Below, piece after piece: positions 17,089-26,937 of a stretch of DNA of 64,000 bases. Both the position numbers and the translations under genes were made by a program. The DNA is from Bacillus fungorum (GTDB lineage Bacteria > Bacillota > Bacilli > Bacillales > Bacillaceae_G), in contig NZ_NWUW01000004.1 of NCBI RefSeq assembly GCF_002746455.1, positions 124,001 to 188,000 of the forward strand. Direction: 5' to 3'. The notes below the pieces were generated by a model. That model made no database searches and was not told the origin of the DNA. It saw only the letters and a list, made by a program, of their open reading frames with translations. The stretch's first letter is position 1, and every line of letters begins with the position of its first letter.

Positions 17089-17478
17089 ATGATTATAATA
17101 GGTTATGCGGGATACGAATTAGAGAAAGCAAAACCTAATACATCAGAAGATTTTTTTAATAGATCTGAAGTGAGATATATATTAAATGATAAAGAGAGAA
17201 CGTTTTCTGTTTTATACGTTCGGTATTTTGAAGAAGTGTTACAAGAAATTACTCCTTTTGAAGGAAATCCAGTATGTAAAGTAGAAGAACAAGACATATA
17301 TTTACGGGATATTGTAGCGATATGTTGTTTACTGAAAGAGAATGAGCTTCGCATGCAAAAACGTTTGTATTTAAATAATATAGAAGAATTCCAACAATAT
17401 TTTGATGCGGGAACAGTGGTGAAAGTACAAGAAATATTGGCTGAATTACATAAAAATAAAAGAGTAGAAATAGCGTGA
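17089..17478 (+). CDS. Hypothetical protein (129 aa)
   Basis: Not recognised. A soluble alpha/beta protein with no signal peptide; the first half is a short beta-rich stretch (MIIIGYAGYELEKAKP) and the second is mainly helical, with adjacent cysteines in DIVAICCLLKENEL. The ATG follows a GAGGGGAAG ribosome site. It is 22 nt upstream of ypuI and probably shares its transcript, which ends in the terminator at 18002-18027. Confidence 0.65.
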   Translation: MIIIGYAGYELEKAKPNTSEDFFNRSEVRYILNDKERTFSVLYVRYFEEVLQEITPFEGNPVCKVEEQDIYLRDIVAICCLLKENELRMQKRLYLNNIEEFQQYFDAGTVVKVQEILAELHKNKRVEIA

Positions 17479-17500
17479 AATGGCAAAGGAGAGGGAAAAA

Positions 17501-17992
17501 ATGTCTAATCTAATGGTTGAAAATCAAACAGAACAAGTTTCTATGTTTTTAGAAGATGTTATTACTTTGATAACCAATTATGTAAATTATCATACGTTAC
17601 CTTCTTTATTAGAAGAGACACCAGCAGGGAACAAACAATATTATAAAGGGTTATTAGCATCAATAAGACGTCTTCTCGTTTTTTGTGAAGAAGGGCATGA
17701 TGCATGTTTTGTTTTGTTAAATAGCCAGCCATTTCGAAAAACAGCAGCTGAAAAAATTTTATATAAAATTTATCATCAAGTAATTGCAGAGTTTTTTTCA
17801 CCAAAGAGTGATCATTGGTATGAAAATAGTCGGTCTGCCTATACAGGGAAAAATTCCATCGTTTTTCAGCAAACGCCACCTGCATCTATAGAGCAAGTGA
17901 TGAAGAGTTTAGAAGGTAAATTTCAATTGATGCGTGAAGAACTAGAATATTATGAGACGGATTACCAAACAAAGATGTTACACAAATATTAA
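17501..17992 (+). CDS. ypuI: YpuI/DUF3907 family protein
   Basis: A 163-residue soluble protein, mainly helical, matching B. subtilis YpuI in content (VITLITNYVNYHTLPSLL near the start, YYKGLLASIRRLLVFCEEGHDAC in the middle) and in position, since ypuI precedes dacB-spmA-spmB there. Function unknown. ATG at 17501 with GGAGAGGG upstream; the frame extends seven codons further over that ribosome site. Here a superoxide dismutase gene separates it from dacB. Confidence 0.75.
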   Translation: MSNLMVENQTEQVSMFLEDVITLITNYVNYHTLPSLLEETPAGNKQYYKGLLASIRRLLVFCEEGHDACFVLLNSQPFRKTAAEKILYKIYHQVIAEFFSPKSDHWYENSRSAYTGKNSIVFQQTPPASIEQVMKSLEGKFQLMREELEYYETDYQTKMLHKY

Positions 17993-18001
17993 TTGCGAAA
18001 A

Positions 18002-18030
18002 AAGAAGCTAAGGGGACTTAGCTTCTTTTC
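18002..18030 (+). terminator. Terminator after ypuI
   Basis: AAGAAGCTAAG (18002-18012) pairs with CTTAGCTTCTT (18017-18027), then T-rich sequence. Confidence 0.88.
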
Positions 18031-18098
18031 CTTTTGTACAGTTATATAAGAGATTTCCTTTGAATATATTTAAGGGGATAGCATTAAGGAGGTGTAAC

Positions 18099-19013
18099 AT
18101 GAGTCAGCAAGGTGTATTTACAGATTACTTTCATGAAGTAGAAAGCTGGTGTGAAAGTGTTCTTCACGTATTAGATAGCCGCGCAGTGGAAGTGTATGAT
18201 GTCCATATGCTTGCTTATAAAATTCAAACGTTATTAGAGCGTATGAAAGAACATGAGTACGACACAGATGCAGAATTTATGTATGAAATAAGTGATGATG
18301 TAGAACATATTCAGCATCATTTACAGGAAGTATTTGTGCAGGGAGAAGAGGAATATGAACTATATGAAAGAGGAGATAGTGAACGAGCCGTTCCGATTGG
18401 TGGGCATACACTTCCACCATTACCTTATCCGTATAATGCGTTAGAACCGTATATTTCTAGAGAAATTATGATGTTACACCATGATAAACACCATCGCAGT
18501 TACGTGGAAGGATTAAATAAGGCAGAGAAGATGATGGAAGAAGCTCGAAAAACAAATCAATTTGATTTAATTAAGCATTGGGAAAGAGAAGCGGCTTTTC
18601 ATGGATCCGGTCATTACTTACACACGATATTTTGGAATAACATGAAAAAAGATGGTGGCGGAAGTCCGAGGGGGGCTCTTTCACAACAGATTGAACAAGA
18701 TTTTGGGAGTTTTTTACGTTTTCAAAAACATTTCACAGAAGCAGCTTCTAAAGTGGAAGGGTCAGGTTGGGCGATTCTCGTTTGGGTGCCACGATCTGGA
18801 AGATTAGAAATTTTGCAGAGTACACTTCATCAATTATTTACACAATGGGATACGATACCGCTCCTTGTACTAGACGTGTGGGAACATGCGTATTATTTAC
18901 AATACCAAAATCGTAAAGATGAATATATAAAAAACTGGTGGCATGTTGTAAATTGGCCTGATGTAGAAAAAAGATTTGAAAGTGCGAAACAAATAGAATG
19001 GACACCGTATTAG
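18099..19013 (+). CDS. sodF: Superoxide dismutase (Fe/Mn type) with long N-terminal extension
   Basis: A 304-residue protein. The dismutase domain starts near residue 103 (HTLPPLPYPYNALEPYIS) and keeps the metal-ligand blocks: MMLHHDKHHRSYVEG, GSGHYLHTIFWNNM and VLDVWEHAYYLQYQ, the last giving Asp and His. About 100 acidic, helical residues precede it, so the protein is a third longer than ordinary SodA. B. subtilis SodF is similarly extended, and from memory B. anthracis carries a fourth sod gene near here (sod15). The ATG at 18099 follows AAGGAGGTG. Which metal is used cannot be read. It is a single-gene unit. Confidence 0.88.
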   Translation: MSQQGVFTDYFHEVESWCESVLHVLDSRAVEVYDVHMLAYKIQTLLERMKEHEYDTDAEFMYEISDDVEHIQHHLQEVFVQGEEEYELYERGDSERAVPIGGHTLPPLPYPYNALEPYISREIMMLHHDKHHRSYVEGLNKAEKMMEEARKTNQFDLIKHWEREAAFHGSGHYLHTIFWNNMKKDGGGSPRGALSQQIEQDFGSFLRFQKHFTEAASKVEGSGWAILVWVPRSGRLEILQSTLHQLFTQWDTIPLLVLDVWEHAYYLQYQNRKDEYIKNWWHVVNWPDVEKRFESAKQIEWTPY

Positions 19014-19037
19014 ACGCAGGTTCTCTGCGTCTTTTTT
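19013..19037 (+). terminator. Terminator of the superoxide dismutase gene
   Basis: GACGCAG (19013-19019) pairs with CTGCGTC (19025-19031), followed by six T residues. Confidence 0.85.
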
Positions 19038-19061
19038 ATTGGAAGGAGAGGGAGATTTCGT

Positions 19062-19089
19062 TCATATTTTAAAAGGCCAAGCATACACT
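19062..19089 (+). promoter_or_regulatory. Sigma-E-type sporulation promoter of dacB-spmA-spmB
   Basis: -35 TCATATT (19062-19068), 13-nt spacer, -10 CATACACT (19082-19089). The -10 fits the mother-cell sigma-E consensus CATACAMT exactly. dacB is a known sigma-E gene in B. subtilis. Confidence 0.75.
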
Positions 19090-19124
19090 TGTACAAAAAG
19101 TGCCAAAAGGACGTGGGGGGAAAT

Positions 19125-20249
19125 ATGAGACGAATTTGTGTAATAATTACGCTTCTTATTATGTACGCAAGCGTTATGTCAATTCCTACATATGCAAAGA
19201 TGAACAGTAATGTCAGTGCTCGAAATGCTGTATTAATGGAACAACAGTCAGGTCGTGTATTATACGGAAAAGCAGAACATGAGCCGCAAAAAATTGCTAG
19301 TATAACAAAAATTATGACTGCCTTGTTAGCTGCTGAATCAGGAAAAATGAAAGAAATGGTATCGGTTAGTAATGAAGCGGTGAGAGTAGAAGGATCAGCA
19401 ATTTATTTAAAGCCAGGGCAGAAAGTAAAGCTAGAGGATTTAGTATACGGACTCATGCTTAGATCTGGTAATGATGCAGCACAAGTGATTGCTGAAAATG
19501 TAGGAGGGAGTATAGAAGGGTTCGTTTATTTAATGAATGAAAAGGCGAAACAAATTGGAATGAAAGATACTCACTTTTCAAACCCACATGGTTTGGATGG
19601 AGATGGATCCCATTATTCGTCGGCTTATGATATGGCACTTTTAACGAAGTATGCAATGGGGAACGAAACATTTAAGAAGATTTTTGGGACAAAAACGTAT
19701 AAATCAGATTCATGGGATTATCCTTGGAAAAACAAACATAAACTCGTGACGTCGTATTATGAATTTGCAACAGGAGGAAAAACAGGTTTTACGAAGAAAG
19801 CAGGACGGACGCTTGTTACAACAGCATCAAAAGATGGACTAGATCTAATTGTCGTAACTTTGAGCGCTTCTAGCGATTGGGATGATCATATGAATTTATT
19901 TGATAAAGGTTTTGAACGTTTCAAGCAAACAAACGTTGTAGGACAAGGAGCTCTGGCTGAAATAACTGAAAAGAAATATGCCAATCATGTTTATACGAAA
20001 AATAGTTTTGCGGTGCCTTTAACTGAGCAGGAAAGAAAGAATGTCGTATTAAAAGTTGAACTCGATAAAAGTGCAAAACTTAAAGATGGCGTAAAGGTTG
20101 GAAAGACAGAAATTTATGTTGGCAATGAGAAAGTTGGAGAACGGAATTTATTTTATAGTAAACGAAAGTTAGTAGCTACAACGGGAATGTACTGGAATAA
20201 TGTGAAAGAAATTTTTTCTCATATGATAGGTGTTGGGAGCGATGGTTAA
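19125..20249 (+). CDS. dacB: D-alanyl-D-alanine carboxypeptidase DacB (sporulation PBP5*)
   Basis: A 374-residue secreted, membrane-tethered enzyme that trims the terminal D-Ala of peptidoglycan stems and sets cross-linking of the spore cortex. Signal peptide at about 1-26 (RRICVIITLLIMYASVMS). Active-site boxes are all present: SITK within KIASITKIMTALL, SGN in MLRSGNDAAQV, and KTG in GGKTGFTKKAGRT. A beta-rich C-terminal domain (PBP5_C) ends in an amphipathic anchor. ATG at 19125 follows GTGGGGGG. It heads the dacB-spmA-spmB operon behind a sigma-E promoter and overlaps spmA by 8 nt. Confidence 0.93.
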   Translation: MRRICVIITLLIMYASVMSIPTYAKMNSNVSARNAVLMEQQSGRVLYGKAEHEPQKIASITKIMTALLAAESGKMKEMVSVSNEAVRVEGSAIYLKPGQKVKLEDLVYGLMLRSGNDAAQVIAENVGGSIEGFVYLMNEKAKQIGMKDTHFSNPHGLDGDGSHYSSAYDMALLTKYAMGNETFKKIFGTKTYKSDSWDYPWKNKHKLVTSYYEFATGGKTGFTKKAGRTLVTTASKDGLDLIVVTLSASSDWDDHMNLFDKGFERFKQTNVVGQGALAEITEKKYANHVYTKNSFAVPLTEQERKNVVLKVELDKSAKLKDGVKVGKTEIYVGNEKVGERNLFYSKRKLVATTGMYWNNVKEIFSHMIGVGSDG

Positions 20250-20838
20250 TCTCGTATGGGTAGCGATGGCGGTCATAGGGATCGTATATGCCATGATAAA
20301 TGGAACGATGGAAGCAATAAATAAAGCCGTATTTGACGGGGCAAAAGATGCAGTAACAATTTGTATAGGACTTATTAGTGTTTTAGTATTTTGGCTCGGC
20401 TTAATGAAAATTGCAGAGGAAGCAGGATTGTTAAAAAAGTTAGTGTCACTTTTTATGCCGATAGTAAAAAGGTTGTTTCCAGAAATACCGAAAGATCATC
20501 CGTCAATGGGATTTATTTTATCGAATATGATGGCAAACTTTTTTGGATTAGGTAATGCAGCGACCCCTCTTGGTATTAAAGCGATGGAACAATTGAAAGA
20601 GTTAAACGGAGGGAAGGATTCGGCGAGCCGTTCTATGGTGACGTTTCTCGCGTTAAATACATCAGCGATTACTTTAATTCCTACTACTGTCATTTCGATT
20701 CGAATGACGTATGAATCAGCGAATCCTACTGAAATTGTTGGGGTAACATTCATTGCACAAGTACTCTCTATGATCGGAGCAATTTGGATTGATCGCTATT
20801 TTTACCGAAGAAGGAGTAGGAAGGGGCGGAAAAAATGA
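20242..20838 (+). CDS. spmA: Spore maturation protein SpmA
   Basis: A 198-residue membrane protein of the nucleoside-recognition (Gate) family, needed with SpmB for spore core dehydration in B. subtilis. It has four to five hydrophobic segments and the FFGLGNAATPLGIKAME motif typical of Gate domains. The ATG at 20242 lies inside the end of dacB and the stop overlaps the spmB start as ATGA, which indicates translational coupling. Confidence 0.93.
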   Translation: MVNLVWVAMAVIGIVYAMINGTMEAINKAVFDGAKDAVTICIGLISVLVFWLGLMKIAEEAGLLKKLVSLFMPIVKRLFPEIPKDHPSMGFILSNMMANFFGLGNAATPLGIKAMEQLKELNGGKDSASRSMVTFLALNTSAITLIPTTVISIRMTYESANPTEIVGVTFIAQVLSMIGAIWIDRYFYRRRSRKGRKK

Positions 20839-21365
20839 GTATTGTCAATACGATATCATTATGGGTAATCCCTTGTGTAATCGGTTTTATCCTTTTATAT
20901 GGAACGATAAAGAAAGTTCCGACGTATGAATCTTTTGTTGAGGGAGGAAAAGAAGGGATTCAAATTGCGATCTCTATTTTACCGTTTATGGTTGGAATGC
21001 TCGTATCTATTTCTATATTTCGAGCATCAGGTGCATTAGATGCAATGATATCGGTAATGAAGCCGTTGTTAGATTTAATTCATGTTCCAGCAGAAATTGT
21101 TCCACTAGCACTTATACGCCCTATTTCAGGCTCTGCTGGTTTAAGTATAACGACCGATTTAATTGCCACATATGGGCCAGACTCGTTTATTGGAAGATTG
21201 GCTTCTACGATGCAAGGGAGTACAGATACGACTTTTTATATTTTAACAGTATACTTCGGAGCTGTTGGAATTAGAAAAATGGGAGATGCATTAAAAGTAG
21301 GACTTTTTGCCGATTTGATCGGAATTATTTGTTCAATTGTGTTTGTTTCTTTAATGTTTAAGTAA
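20835..21365 (+). CDS. spmB: Spore maturation protein SpmB
   Basis: A 176-residue Gate-domain membrane protein, partner of SpmA. It has the RPISGSAGLSITTDLIATYG motif (RP-SGS pattern) and QGSTDTTFYILTVYFGAVG, both characteristic of the family. The ATG overlaps the spmA stop codon. The operon ends in a strong terminator at 21409-21445. Confidence 0.93.
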   Translation: MSIVNTISLWVIPCVIGFILLYGTIKKVPTYESFVEGGKEGIQIAISILPFMVGMLVSISIFRASGALDAMISVMKPLLDLIHVPAEIVPLALIRPISGSAGLSITTDLIATYGPDSFIGRLASTMQGSTDTTFYILTVYFGAVGIRKMGDALKVGLFADLIGIICSIVFVSLMFK

Positions 21366-21408
21366 TGCTATTCATTTTTTATGCTATTTCGCTTATAATA
21401 TGTATACG

Positions 21409-21445
21409 ACCACTATTAAGGTGCTGCTTAATAGTGGTTTTTTTA
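21409..21445 (+). terminator. Terminator of the dacB-spmA-spmB operon
   Basis: ACCACTATTAAG (21409-21420) pairs with CTTAATAGTGGT (21427-21438), then seven T residues. A second, weaker hairpin (AAAGGTAAAA/TTTTACCTTT, about 21510-21535) lies in the same gap before rluB. Confidence 0.92.
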
Positions 21446-21654
21446 TGCGGTATTTTTGACAAAATGATGAACTTTTATTGTGAGAAATATGAAAAAGATG
21501 GACAATAATAAAAGGTAAAAACATGATTTTACCTTTATATGTTTATTATCATCGCTATGTTGTTTAAGTAAGATGAAGCGAAAAGCCGTCAAGCGTATGC
21601 GGTTGCCAAGTCTTTCTAATGTAAGGTAAGATAAATTCGAGGTGAAAAAAAGAA

Positions 21655-22383
21655 ATGGAACGATTACAAAAAGTGATTGCGCAAGCAGGTATTGCATCGA
21701 GAAGAAAGGCTGAGGAATTAATTCAGCAAGGAAAAGTGAAAGTTAACGGAAAAATAGTGAAGGAGTTAGGAACGAAAGTAACTCCTCAAGATAAAGTAGA
21801 AGTAAATAACATCCCTCTTGAAAAAGAAGAACCTGTTTATTTTTTACTATATAAACCAACCGGCGTAATTTCAAGTGTATCAGATGATAAAGGAAGAAAT
21901 GTTGTAACAGACTTTTTCCCGGAGATTACACAACGTTTATTCCCAATCGGACGCTTAGATTATGATACGTCTGGCGTATTATTAATGACAAACGATGGGG
22001 ACTTCGCAAACGTATTAATGCACCCTAGATATAAAGTTGAAAAAACATATGTTGCAAAAATTAAAGGTCCACTAACAGGTGAGAAAATTCGCATGTTAGA
22101 ACGTGGGGTTGCACTAGAAGACGGAAAAACAGCACCAGCTCGTGTGAAGATTATTTCTTGGGACAAGCGTAAAGAAATGGCGATTGTACAATTAACAATT
22201 CATGAAGGACGTAACCGTCAAGTACGTCGTATGTTTGAAGCTTTAGATTGTAAAGTAGTGAAACTAAAGCGTGAACGCTATGCTTTCTTAGAAGTAGGAA
22301 GCCTGAGACCTGGTGATGCAAGAGAATTGACACCACATGAGGTGAAACAATTACGCGCATTGGCTTCTACAAAGCCTCGCTAA
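21655..22383 (+). CDS. rluB: 23S rRNA pseudouridine synthase RluB/RsuA family
   Basis: A 242-residue rRNA-modifying enzyme. Residues 1-60 are an S4 RNA-binding domain (ERLQKVIAQAGIASRRKAEE), followed by the catalytic domain with GRLDYDTSGVLLMTNDGDF, where the Asp of the GRLD motif is the catalytic residue, and EGRNRQVRRMFEALD near the end. Position between spmB and resA matches B. subtilis ypuL (rluB). ATG at 21655 after GAGGTG. Confidence 0.93.
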   Translation: MERLQKVIAQAGIASRRKAEELIQQGKVKVNGKIVKELGTKVTPQDKVEVNNIPLEKEEPVYFLLYKPTGVISSVSDDKGRNVVTDFFPEITQRLFPIGRLDYDTSGVLLMTNDGDFANVLMHPRYKVEKTYVAKIKGPLTGEKIRMLERGVALEDGKTAPARVKIISWDKRKEMAIVQLTIHEGRNRQVRRMFEALDCKVVKLKRERYAFLEVGSLRPGDARELTPHEVKQLRALASTKPR

Positions 22384-22399
22384 TCGATATTGTGAAACT

Positions 22400-22430
22400 T
22401 TCACCAGTGGAATGCTCCGCTGGTGATTTA
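22400..22430 (+). terminator. Weak terminator after rluB
   Basis: CACCAGTGG (22402-22410) pairs with CCGCTGGTG (22417-22425) with one wobble; the T-tract is short, so some read-through into resA is plausible. Confidence 0.55.
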
Positions 22431-22477
22431 TTAAAAAATACATATATTCATCACTCGTCGAAGAGAGGGGAGACAAT

Positions 22478-22999
22478 ATGAAAAAAAATCGCTTATTATT
22501 TCGCGTTATTATTCTGCTCATTTTATGCGGTGCTGTAGGATTTACACTTTATCAAGGATATTTCACTGAAGAAGAGAAAATGCAAATCGGAAAAGAAGCA
22601 CCTAACTTTGTTGTAACAGATTTAGAAGGAAAGAAAATTGAATTAAAAGATTTAAAGGGAAAAGGTGTATTTTTAAACTTTTGGGGCACTTGGTGTAAAC
22701 CTTGTGAGAAAGAAATGCCTTATATGAACGAATTATATCCAAAGTATAAAGAAAAAGGCGTAGAAATCATTGCGCTAGATGCAGATGAAACGGATATTGC
22801 TGTTAAGAATTTTGTGAAACAATACGATCTTAAGTTCCCGGTCGCAATCGATAAAGGTGGAGAAATTATAAAAACGTATGGAGTAATACCATTACCAACA
22901 AGCTTCTTGATTGATAAAGATGGTAAGGTGATTCAAGAGATTAAAGGTGAACAAACGAAGGAACAATTGGAGGAGTATTTAAAGAAAATTACTCCGTAA
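22478..22999 (+). CDS. resA: Thiol-disulfide oxidoreductase ResA
   Basis: A 173-residue membrane-anchored thioredoxin-like protein that reduces apocytochrome c haem-binding cysteines during cytochrome c maturation. N-terminal anchor at about 8-28, then the thioredoxin fold with active site [11 protein letters not shown] (Cys73 and Cys76), matching B. subtilis ResA's CEPC-type motif with Lys at the second position, and the cis-proline loop [13 protein letters not shown] at 22478 after GAGGGGAG. First gene of resABC. Confidence 0.93.
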   Translation: MKKNRLLFRVIILLILCGAVGFTLYQGYFTEEEKMQIGKEAPNFVVTDLEGKKIELKDLKGKGVFLNFWGTWCKPCEKEMPYMNELYPKYKEKGVEIIALDADETDIAVKNFVKQYDLKFPVAIDKGGEIIKTYGVIPLPTSFLIDKDGKVIQEIKGEQTKEQLEEYLKKITP

Positions 23000-23123
23000 T
23001 AAAGAAAGCCTTTACATACGAGGCGCTTACCTATAGCGTCTTTGGTTTAAAAATTCTGAGTATTGCGGTAACTCTAGGTTAGAATATACAATAGTACATA
23101 TAGATACAGGGGCGGTGAGAGTA

Positions 23124-24746
23124 TTGAAAGAAATTAAGTGTGAATGTGGACATGTTAATCCAATAGGAACTGTTTTTTGTGAAGCTTGCGGGAAACCATT
23201 TGAAAGCAATGAAACTATAAAACTATTGGATATGCGCTATGAGGGGAGTGCGCGGAGATCTCTCACGCAAACAAAAACGATAGTAGATAAAATTTGGAGC
23301 TTTTTCTCTTCTGTAAAAGTGGGTGTATGGCTAATCGTAATCACTTTAGCTGCATCGGCGATTGGAACTATTTTTCCGCAAGAAATGTACATAACTCCAG
23401 GGGTTGCGCCAGCTGAATATTATAAGCAAGAATACGGATTTTTAGGGCAATTATACTATCAATTAGGATTTAATAATTTATACGGTTCATGGTGGTATAT
23501 GATGTTAATTGCTTCGATTGGTATTTCACTTGTGATATGTAGTTTAGATCGTGTCATTCCGCTTTATAAAGCTTTAAAGAAGCAAGGGGTGAAAAGACAC
23601 CCTAGCTTTTTAAAGAGACAAAGATTATACGGCACTGGTACACCGCAAGATGGTGATTTGGAAAGAATTCAAAAGAATTTAAAGAAAAGAAACTATAATG
23701 TGAAAGTGGAAGACGGAAATGTTTTAGCAGAAAAGGGACGGTTTTCACGCTGGGGTCCATATGTAAATCATATCGGTCTCATTATCTTTTTATTCGGTGC
23801 AATGCTCCGTTTTTTACCGAGTATGTACGTAGACGAAGCGCTTTGGTTACGTGATGGAGAAACGAAAGAAATACCAGGGACAGATGGCCAATACTATTTA
23901 AAAAACGAGAAGTTTATAAAGGAAGTTTATGATAAAAGTAAGGACAAGGAAGTTTTTGATGAAGCAATTGACCGTGTAGGTGATAAAATGATTGCGAAAA
24001 ACTTCCAAACGAATGCTGTATTATATAAAGCGGTCGGCGAAAATATAGCAGGACAAAAACCAAAATTGGAAAAAGTAAAAGAATCGGAAATTCGAGTGAA
24101 TGAACCACTGAAATTTGATAAGTTTGCAGTGTATCAAGTGGATTATAAAGAAAATGAATTTAAAAGTATGTCCTTTAACCTGCAAAACAAAGAAAATAAT
24201 CAAAAGTGGGGACCGATTAAAGTTGATTTAACGAATCCTACAGAAAAATTCGATTTAGGAAATGGCTATTCTTTAGAACTATTAAGCTATTTTCCTGATT
24301 TTTATTTTGACGAGAGTGGAAGACCGAACACAAAAACGAAATTACCAAACAATCCTGCATTTGTCTTTAAAATGTTTACACCTGAAACACCGGATGGTGA
24401 AGTGAGTTTTGTTGGTATTCAGCAAAATATAGAACCTGATGGGAATAACAAATATAAAATGTCCTTTGCAGGTGTGGAAATGCAAAATGCAACAGCACTT
24501 ACTGTAAGGAAAGATTTAACGCTTTGGATTCTCGGTATTGGAGGATTTATATTTATGGTTGGTGTGATTCAAGGAATGTATTGGAATCATCGCCGTATTT
24601 GGATACAACGCGTTAATGATGAATGGTGGATTGCAGGACATACGAATAAAAATTGGTTCGGTTTAAAGAAAGATATTGAAAGAGTAATAGAAGGTACAGC
24701 AATTCCGCAGCCAAACGATAAAGTAGTGGATAAAAAAATTAGTTAA
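23124..24746 (+). CDS. resB: Cytochrome c biogenesis protein ResB (Ccs1) with N-terminal zinc ribbon
   Basis: A 540-residue System II cytochrome c maturation protein that carries haem across the membrane with ResC. Residues 4-24 contain four cysteines (KCECGHVNP...[10 protein letters not shown]), a zinc-ribbon-like start. Then membrane segments ([55 protein letters not shown]), a large outside domain and a last segment near 465 ([18 protein letters not shown]). TTG at 23124 is preferred over a GTG three codons upstream because of the GGTGAG spacing. Followed by resC after 14 nt. Confidence 0.92.
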   Translation: MKEIKCECGHVNPIGTVFCEACGKPFESNETIKLLDMRYEGSARRSLTQTKTIVDKIWSFFSSVKVGVWLIVITLAASAIGTIFPQEMYITPGVAPAEYYKQEYGFLGQLYYQLGFNNLYGSWWYMMLIASIGISLVICSLDRVIPLYKALKKQGVKRHPSFLKRQRLYGTGTPQDGDLERIQKNLKKRNYNVKVEDGNVLAEKGRFSRWGPYVNHIGLIIFLFGAMLRFLPSMYVDEALWLRDGETKEIPGTDGQYYLKNEKFIKEVYDKSKDKEVFDEAIDRVGDKMIAKNFQTNAVLYKAVGENIAGQKPKLEKVKESEIRVNEPLKFDKFAVYQVDYKENEFKSMSFNLQNKENNQKWGPIKVDLTNPTEKFDLGNGYSLELLSYFPDFYFDESGRPNTKTKLPNNPAFVFKMFTPETPDGEVSFVGIQQNIEPDGNNKYKMSFAGVEMQNATALTVRKDLTLWILGIGGFIFMVGVIQGMYWNHRRIWIQRVNDEWWIAGHTNKNWFGLKKDIERVIEGTAIPQPNDKVVDKKIS

Positions 24747-24760
24747 GGTGGGGAAATGAT

Positions 24761-25918
24761 ATGGTGCAAATAAGTAGTAACTTTCTCTTTACCGCATTTA
24801 TTTTATATTTAATTGCAACTCTATTTTTCGGGGGAGCAATTAAAGAAAAGGGTCATAAATGGGCAAATGTAGGAATAACGATTACAATTTTAGGGTTTAT
24901 TGCACAAACAGTATATTTTGTTACAAGATGGATTGCATCAGGACATGCACCAGTTAGTAACTTTTTTGAGTTCGGTACGTTTTTTGGCATGATGCTTGTC
25001 GGAGCATTTATTGTCATGTATTTTATGTACCGCGTAAGTATAATCGGACTCTTTGCGTTACCAGTTGCGCTTTTATTAATTGCCTACGCGAGTATGTTTC
25101 CGAGGGAAATATCTCCGCTTATTCCATCTTTAAAAAGTAACTGGTTACATGTTCACGTGACAACTGCGGCTGCAGGACAAGCAATTTTAGCAATTAGTTT
25201 TATTACGGGCGTTATGTATTTATTGAAAAATGTAGATCAATCAGTGAAAAGTAAACGTACATTTTGGTTGGAAACGGTCGTGTTCACGCTTGTTTGTACA
25301 GTTGGATTTATTGGAGTAACAACGGTATTTTCTAGTATGAAATATGAAGCGAAGTTTCAATGGATTGATAAAAATGAACAGAAAGTGGAAATGAAGTACA
25401 ATCTTCCGGCTTTAGTAGGGCCGCATGAAGGGAAGTTACTGACAGAAAATAAATTAGAGCCGACAGTTGAAGTTCCAGCGATTGTAAATGCGAAAAAATT
25501 AAATACTGTGATTTGGTCAGTGTTAGTTGGAACATTACTTTATATTGTATTAAGATTTGTTTTACGGAAACGAGTATCAGCAGCACTTCAGCCGTTAGTA
25601 AAGAATACGAATAGTGACTTACTAGATGAAATCGGATATCGCTCTATTGCAATCGGATTCCCAGTTTTCACATTAGGTGCATTAATTTTTGCGATGATTT
25701 GGGCACAAATAGCGTGGACACGTTTTTGGGGCTGGGATCCAAAAGAGGTTTGGGCGCTTATTACTTGGCTCTTTTATGCTGCGGTATTACATTTACGCCT
25801 ATCAAAAGGATGGCATGGAGAGAAGTCAGCTTGGTTAGCGGTAATTGGTTTTGCAATTATTATGTTTAACTTTATTGTAGTAAACTTAATTATCGCGGGT
25901 TTACATTCATACGCATAG
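24761..25918 (+). CDS. resC: Cytochrome c biogenesis protein ResC (CcsA)
   Basis: A 385-residue polytopic membrane protein, the haem-handling partner of ResB. It has about eight hydrophobic segments and the family's Trp-rich haem motif [22 protein letters not shown] near residue 325, plus conserved His residues ([22 protein letters not shown]). ATG at 24761 after AAGGTGGGG. Last gene of resABC; a terminator follows, and resDE has a separate upstream region. Confidence 0.93.
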   Translation: MVQISSNFLFTAFILYLIATLFFGGAIKEKGHKWANVGITITILGFIAQTVYFVTRWIASGHAPVSNFFEFGTFFGMMLVGAFIVMYFMYRVSIIGLFALPVALLLIAYASMFPREISPLIPSLKSNWLHVHVTTAAAGQAILAISFITGVMYLLKNVDQSVKSKRTFWLETVVFTLVCTVGFIGVTTVFSSMKYEAKFQWIDKNEQKVEMKYNLPALVGPHEGKLLTENKLEPTVEVPAIVNAKKLNTVIWSVLVGTLLYIVLRFVLRKRVSAALQPLVKNTNSDLLDEIGYRSIAIGFPVFTLGALIFAMIWAQIAWTRFWGWDPKEVWALITWLFYAAVLHLRLSKGWHGEKSAWLAVIGFAIIMFNFIVVNLIIAGLHSYA

Positions 25919-25920
25919 AG

Positions 25921-25963
25921 AAATAAAATAGGAGAGTGGATGTCACTTTCCTATTTTATTTTT
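25921..25963 (+). terminator. Terminator of resABC
   Basis: AAATAAAATAGG (25921-25932) pairs with CCTATTTTATTT (25950-25961), followed by T residues; an inner GAGTG/CACTT pair extends it. Confidence 0.8.
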
Positions 25964-26220
25964 GTCAACTTTTCTTCTTTTTTGAGAAAAACATGACAAA
26001 GTAGCGGTTGATTTTGTAAAATGATGTCGAGGACATTATATACTGTTCAAAAAAAATACATAGTTTTGGAAAAAAATTGAACAAACTTTATTATTCTTGT
26101 GAAGCATAATATGGGAAGTGAAACATTTAGAAGATTGCTTAAATAAACGAGAATAGCGCAACATAATAGTGTAGAAGGGTAGGTGTGAACCGTTGTGGTA
26201 AAAGTACGCAACGGGTAGAA

Positions 26221-26937
26221 ATGGAAAATGAATCAAGAATTTTAATTGTAGACGATGAGGATCGTATTCGTCGTTTGTTGAAAATGTATTTAGAAAGAGA
26301 ACAATACGCAATTGAAGAAGCGGACAATGGTGATACAGCTTTAGAAATGGCGTTACAAAATGATTACGATTTAATCCTATTAGATCTTATGATGCCTGGT
26401 AAAGATGGTATTGAAGTATGTAAAGGGGTTCGTGAGAAGAAAGCGACGCCAATTATTATGTTGACAGCAAAGGGTGAAGAAGTAAATCGAGTACAAGGGT
26501 TTGAGGTAGGAACCGATGATTATATTGTGAAACCATTTAGCCCACGTGAAGTCGTGCTTCGTGTGAAAGCGGTCTTACGCCGTGCTGTACCAACAACATT
26601 CTTTACACAAGATACAACGACAAAAGATGTTACTGTGTTCCCTCATTTAACAATTGATAATGATGCACATCGTGTTACAGCAGATGGTAATGAAGTGAAC
26701 TTAACACCGAAAGAGTACGAATTACTATTATTCTTAGCGAAAGCGCCTGATAAAGTATTTGATCGTGAGCAATTGTTAAAAGAAGTATGGCAATATGAAT
26801 TCTTCGGAGATTTACGTACAGTTGATACGCATGTAAAGCGTTTACGTGAGAAGTTAAGCAAAAAATCCCCAGATGCTGCGAAGATGATTGTTACTGTTTG
26901 GGGCGTAGGTTACAAGTTTGAGGTTGTGAACGACTGA
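26221..26937 (+). CDS. resD: Response regulator ResD (OmpR family)
   Basis: A 238-residue regulator of aerobic/anaerobic respiration genes, phosphorylated by ResE. Receiver domain at about 6-120 with the acidic pair (VDDED), the phosphorylated Asp in LILLDLMMPGKDG, Thr in MLTAKGEE and Lys in DYIVKPFSPRE; winged-helix DNA-binding domain at about 135-235 (LTPKEYELLLFLAKAPDKVF...RTVDTHVKRLREK). I chose the ATG at 26221, as in B. subtilis ResD; a GTG at 26185 would add 12 residues and cannot be excluded because the ribosome site at 26221 is weak. It overlaps resE by 1 nt. Confidence 0.93.
   Translation: MENESRILIVDDEDRIRRLLKMYLEREQYAIEEADNGDTALEMALQNDYDLILLDLMMPGKDGIEVCKGVREKKATPIIMLTAKGEEVNRVQGFEVGTDDYIVKPFSPREVVLRVKAVLRRAVPTTFFTQDTTTKDVTVFPHLTIDNDAHRVTADGNEVNLTPKEYELLLFLAKAPDKVFDREQLLKEVWQYEFFGDLRTVDTHVKRLREKLSKKSPDAAKMIVTVWGVGYKFEVVND

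Noticed and set aside
21443-21697. An 84-codon reverse-strand frame in the spmB-rluB gap.
   Set aside because: No ribosome site, starts inside rluB, and overlaps the spmB terminator and a hairpin.
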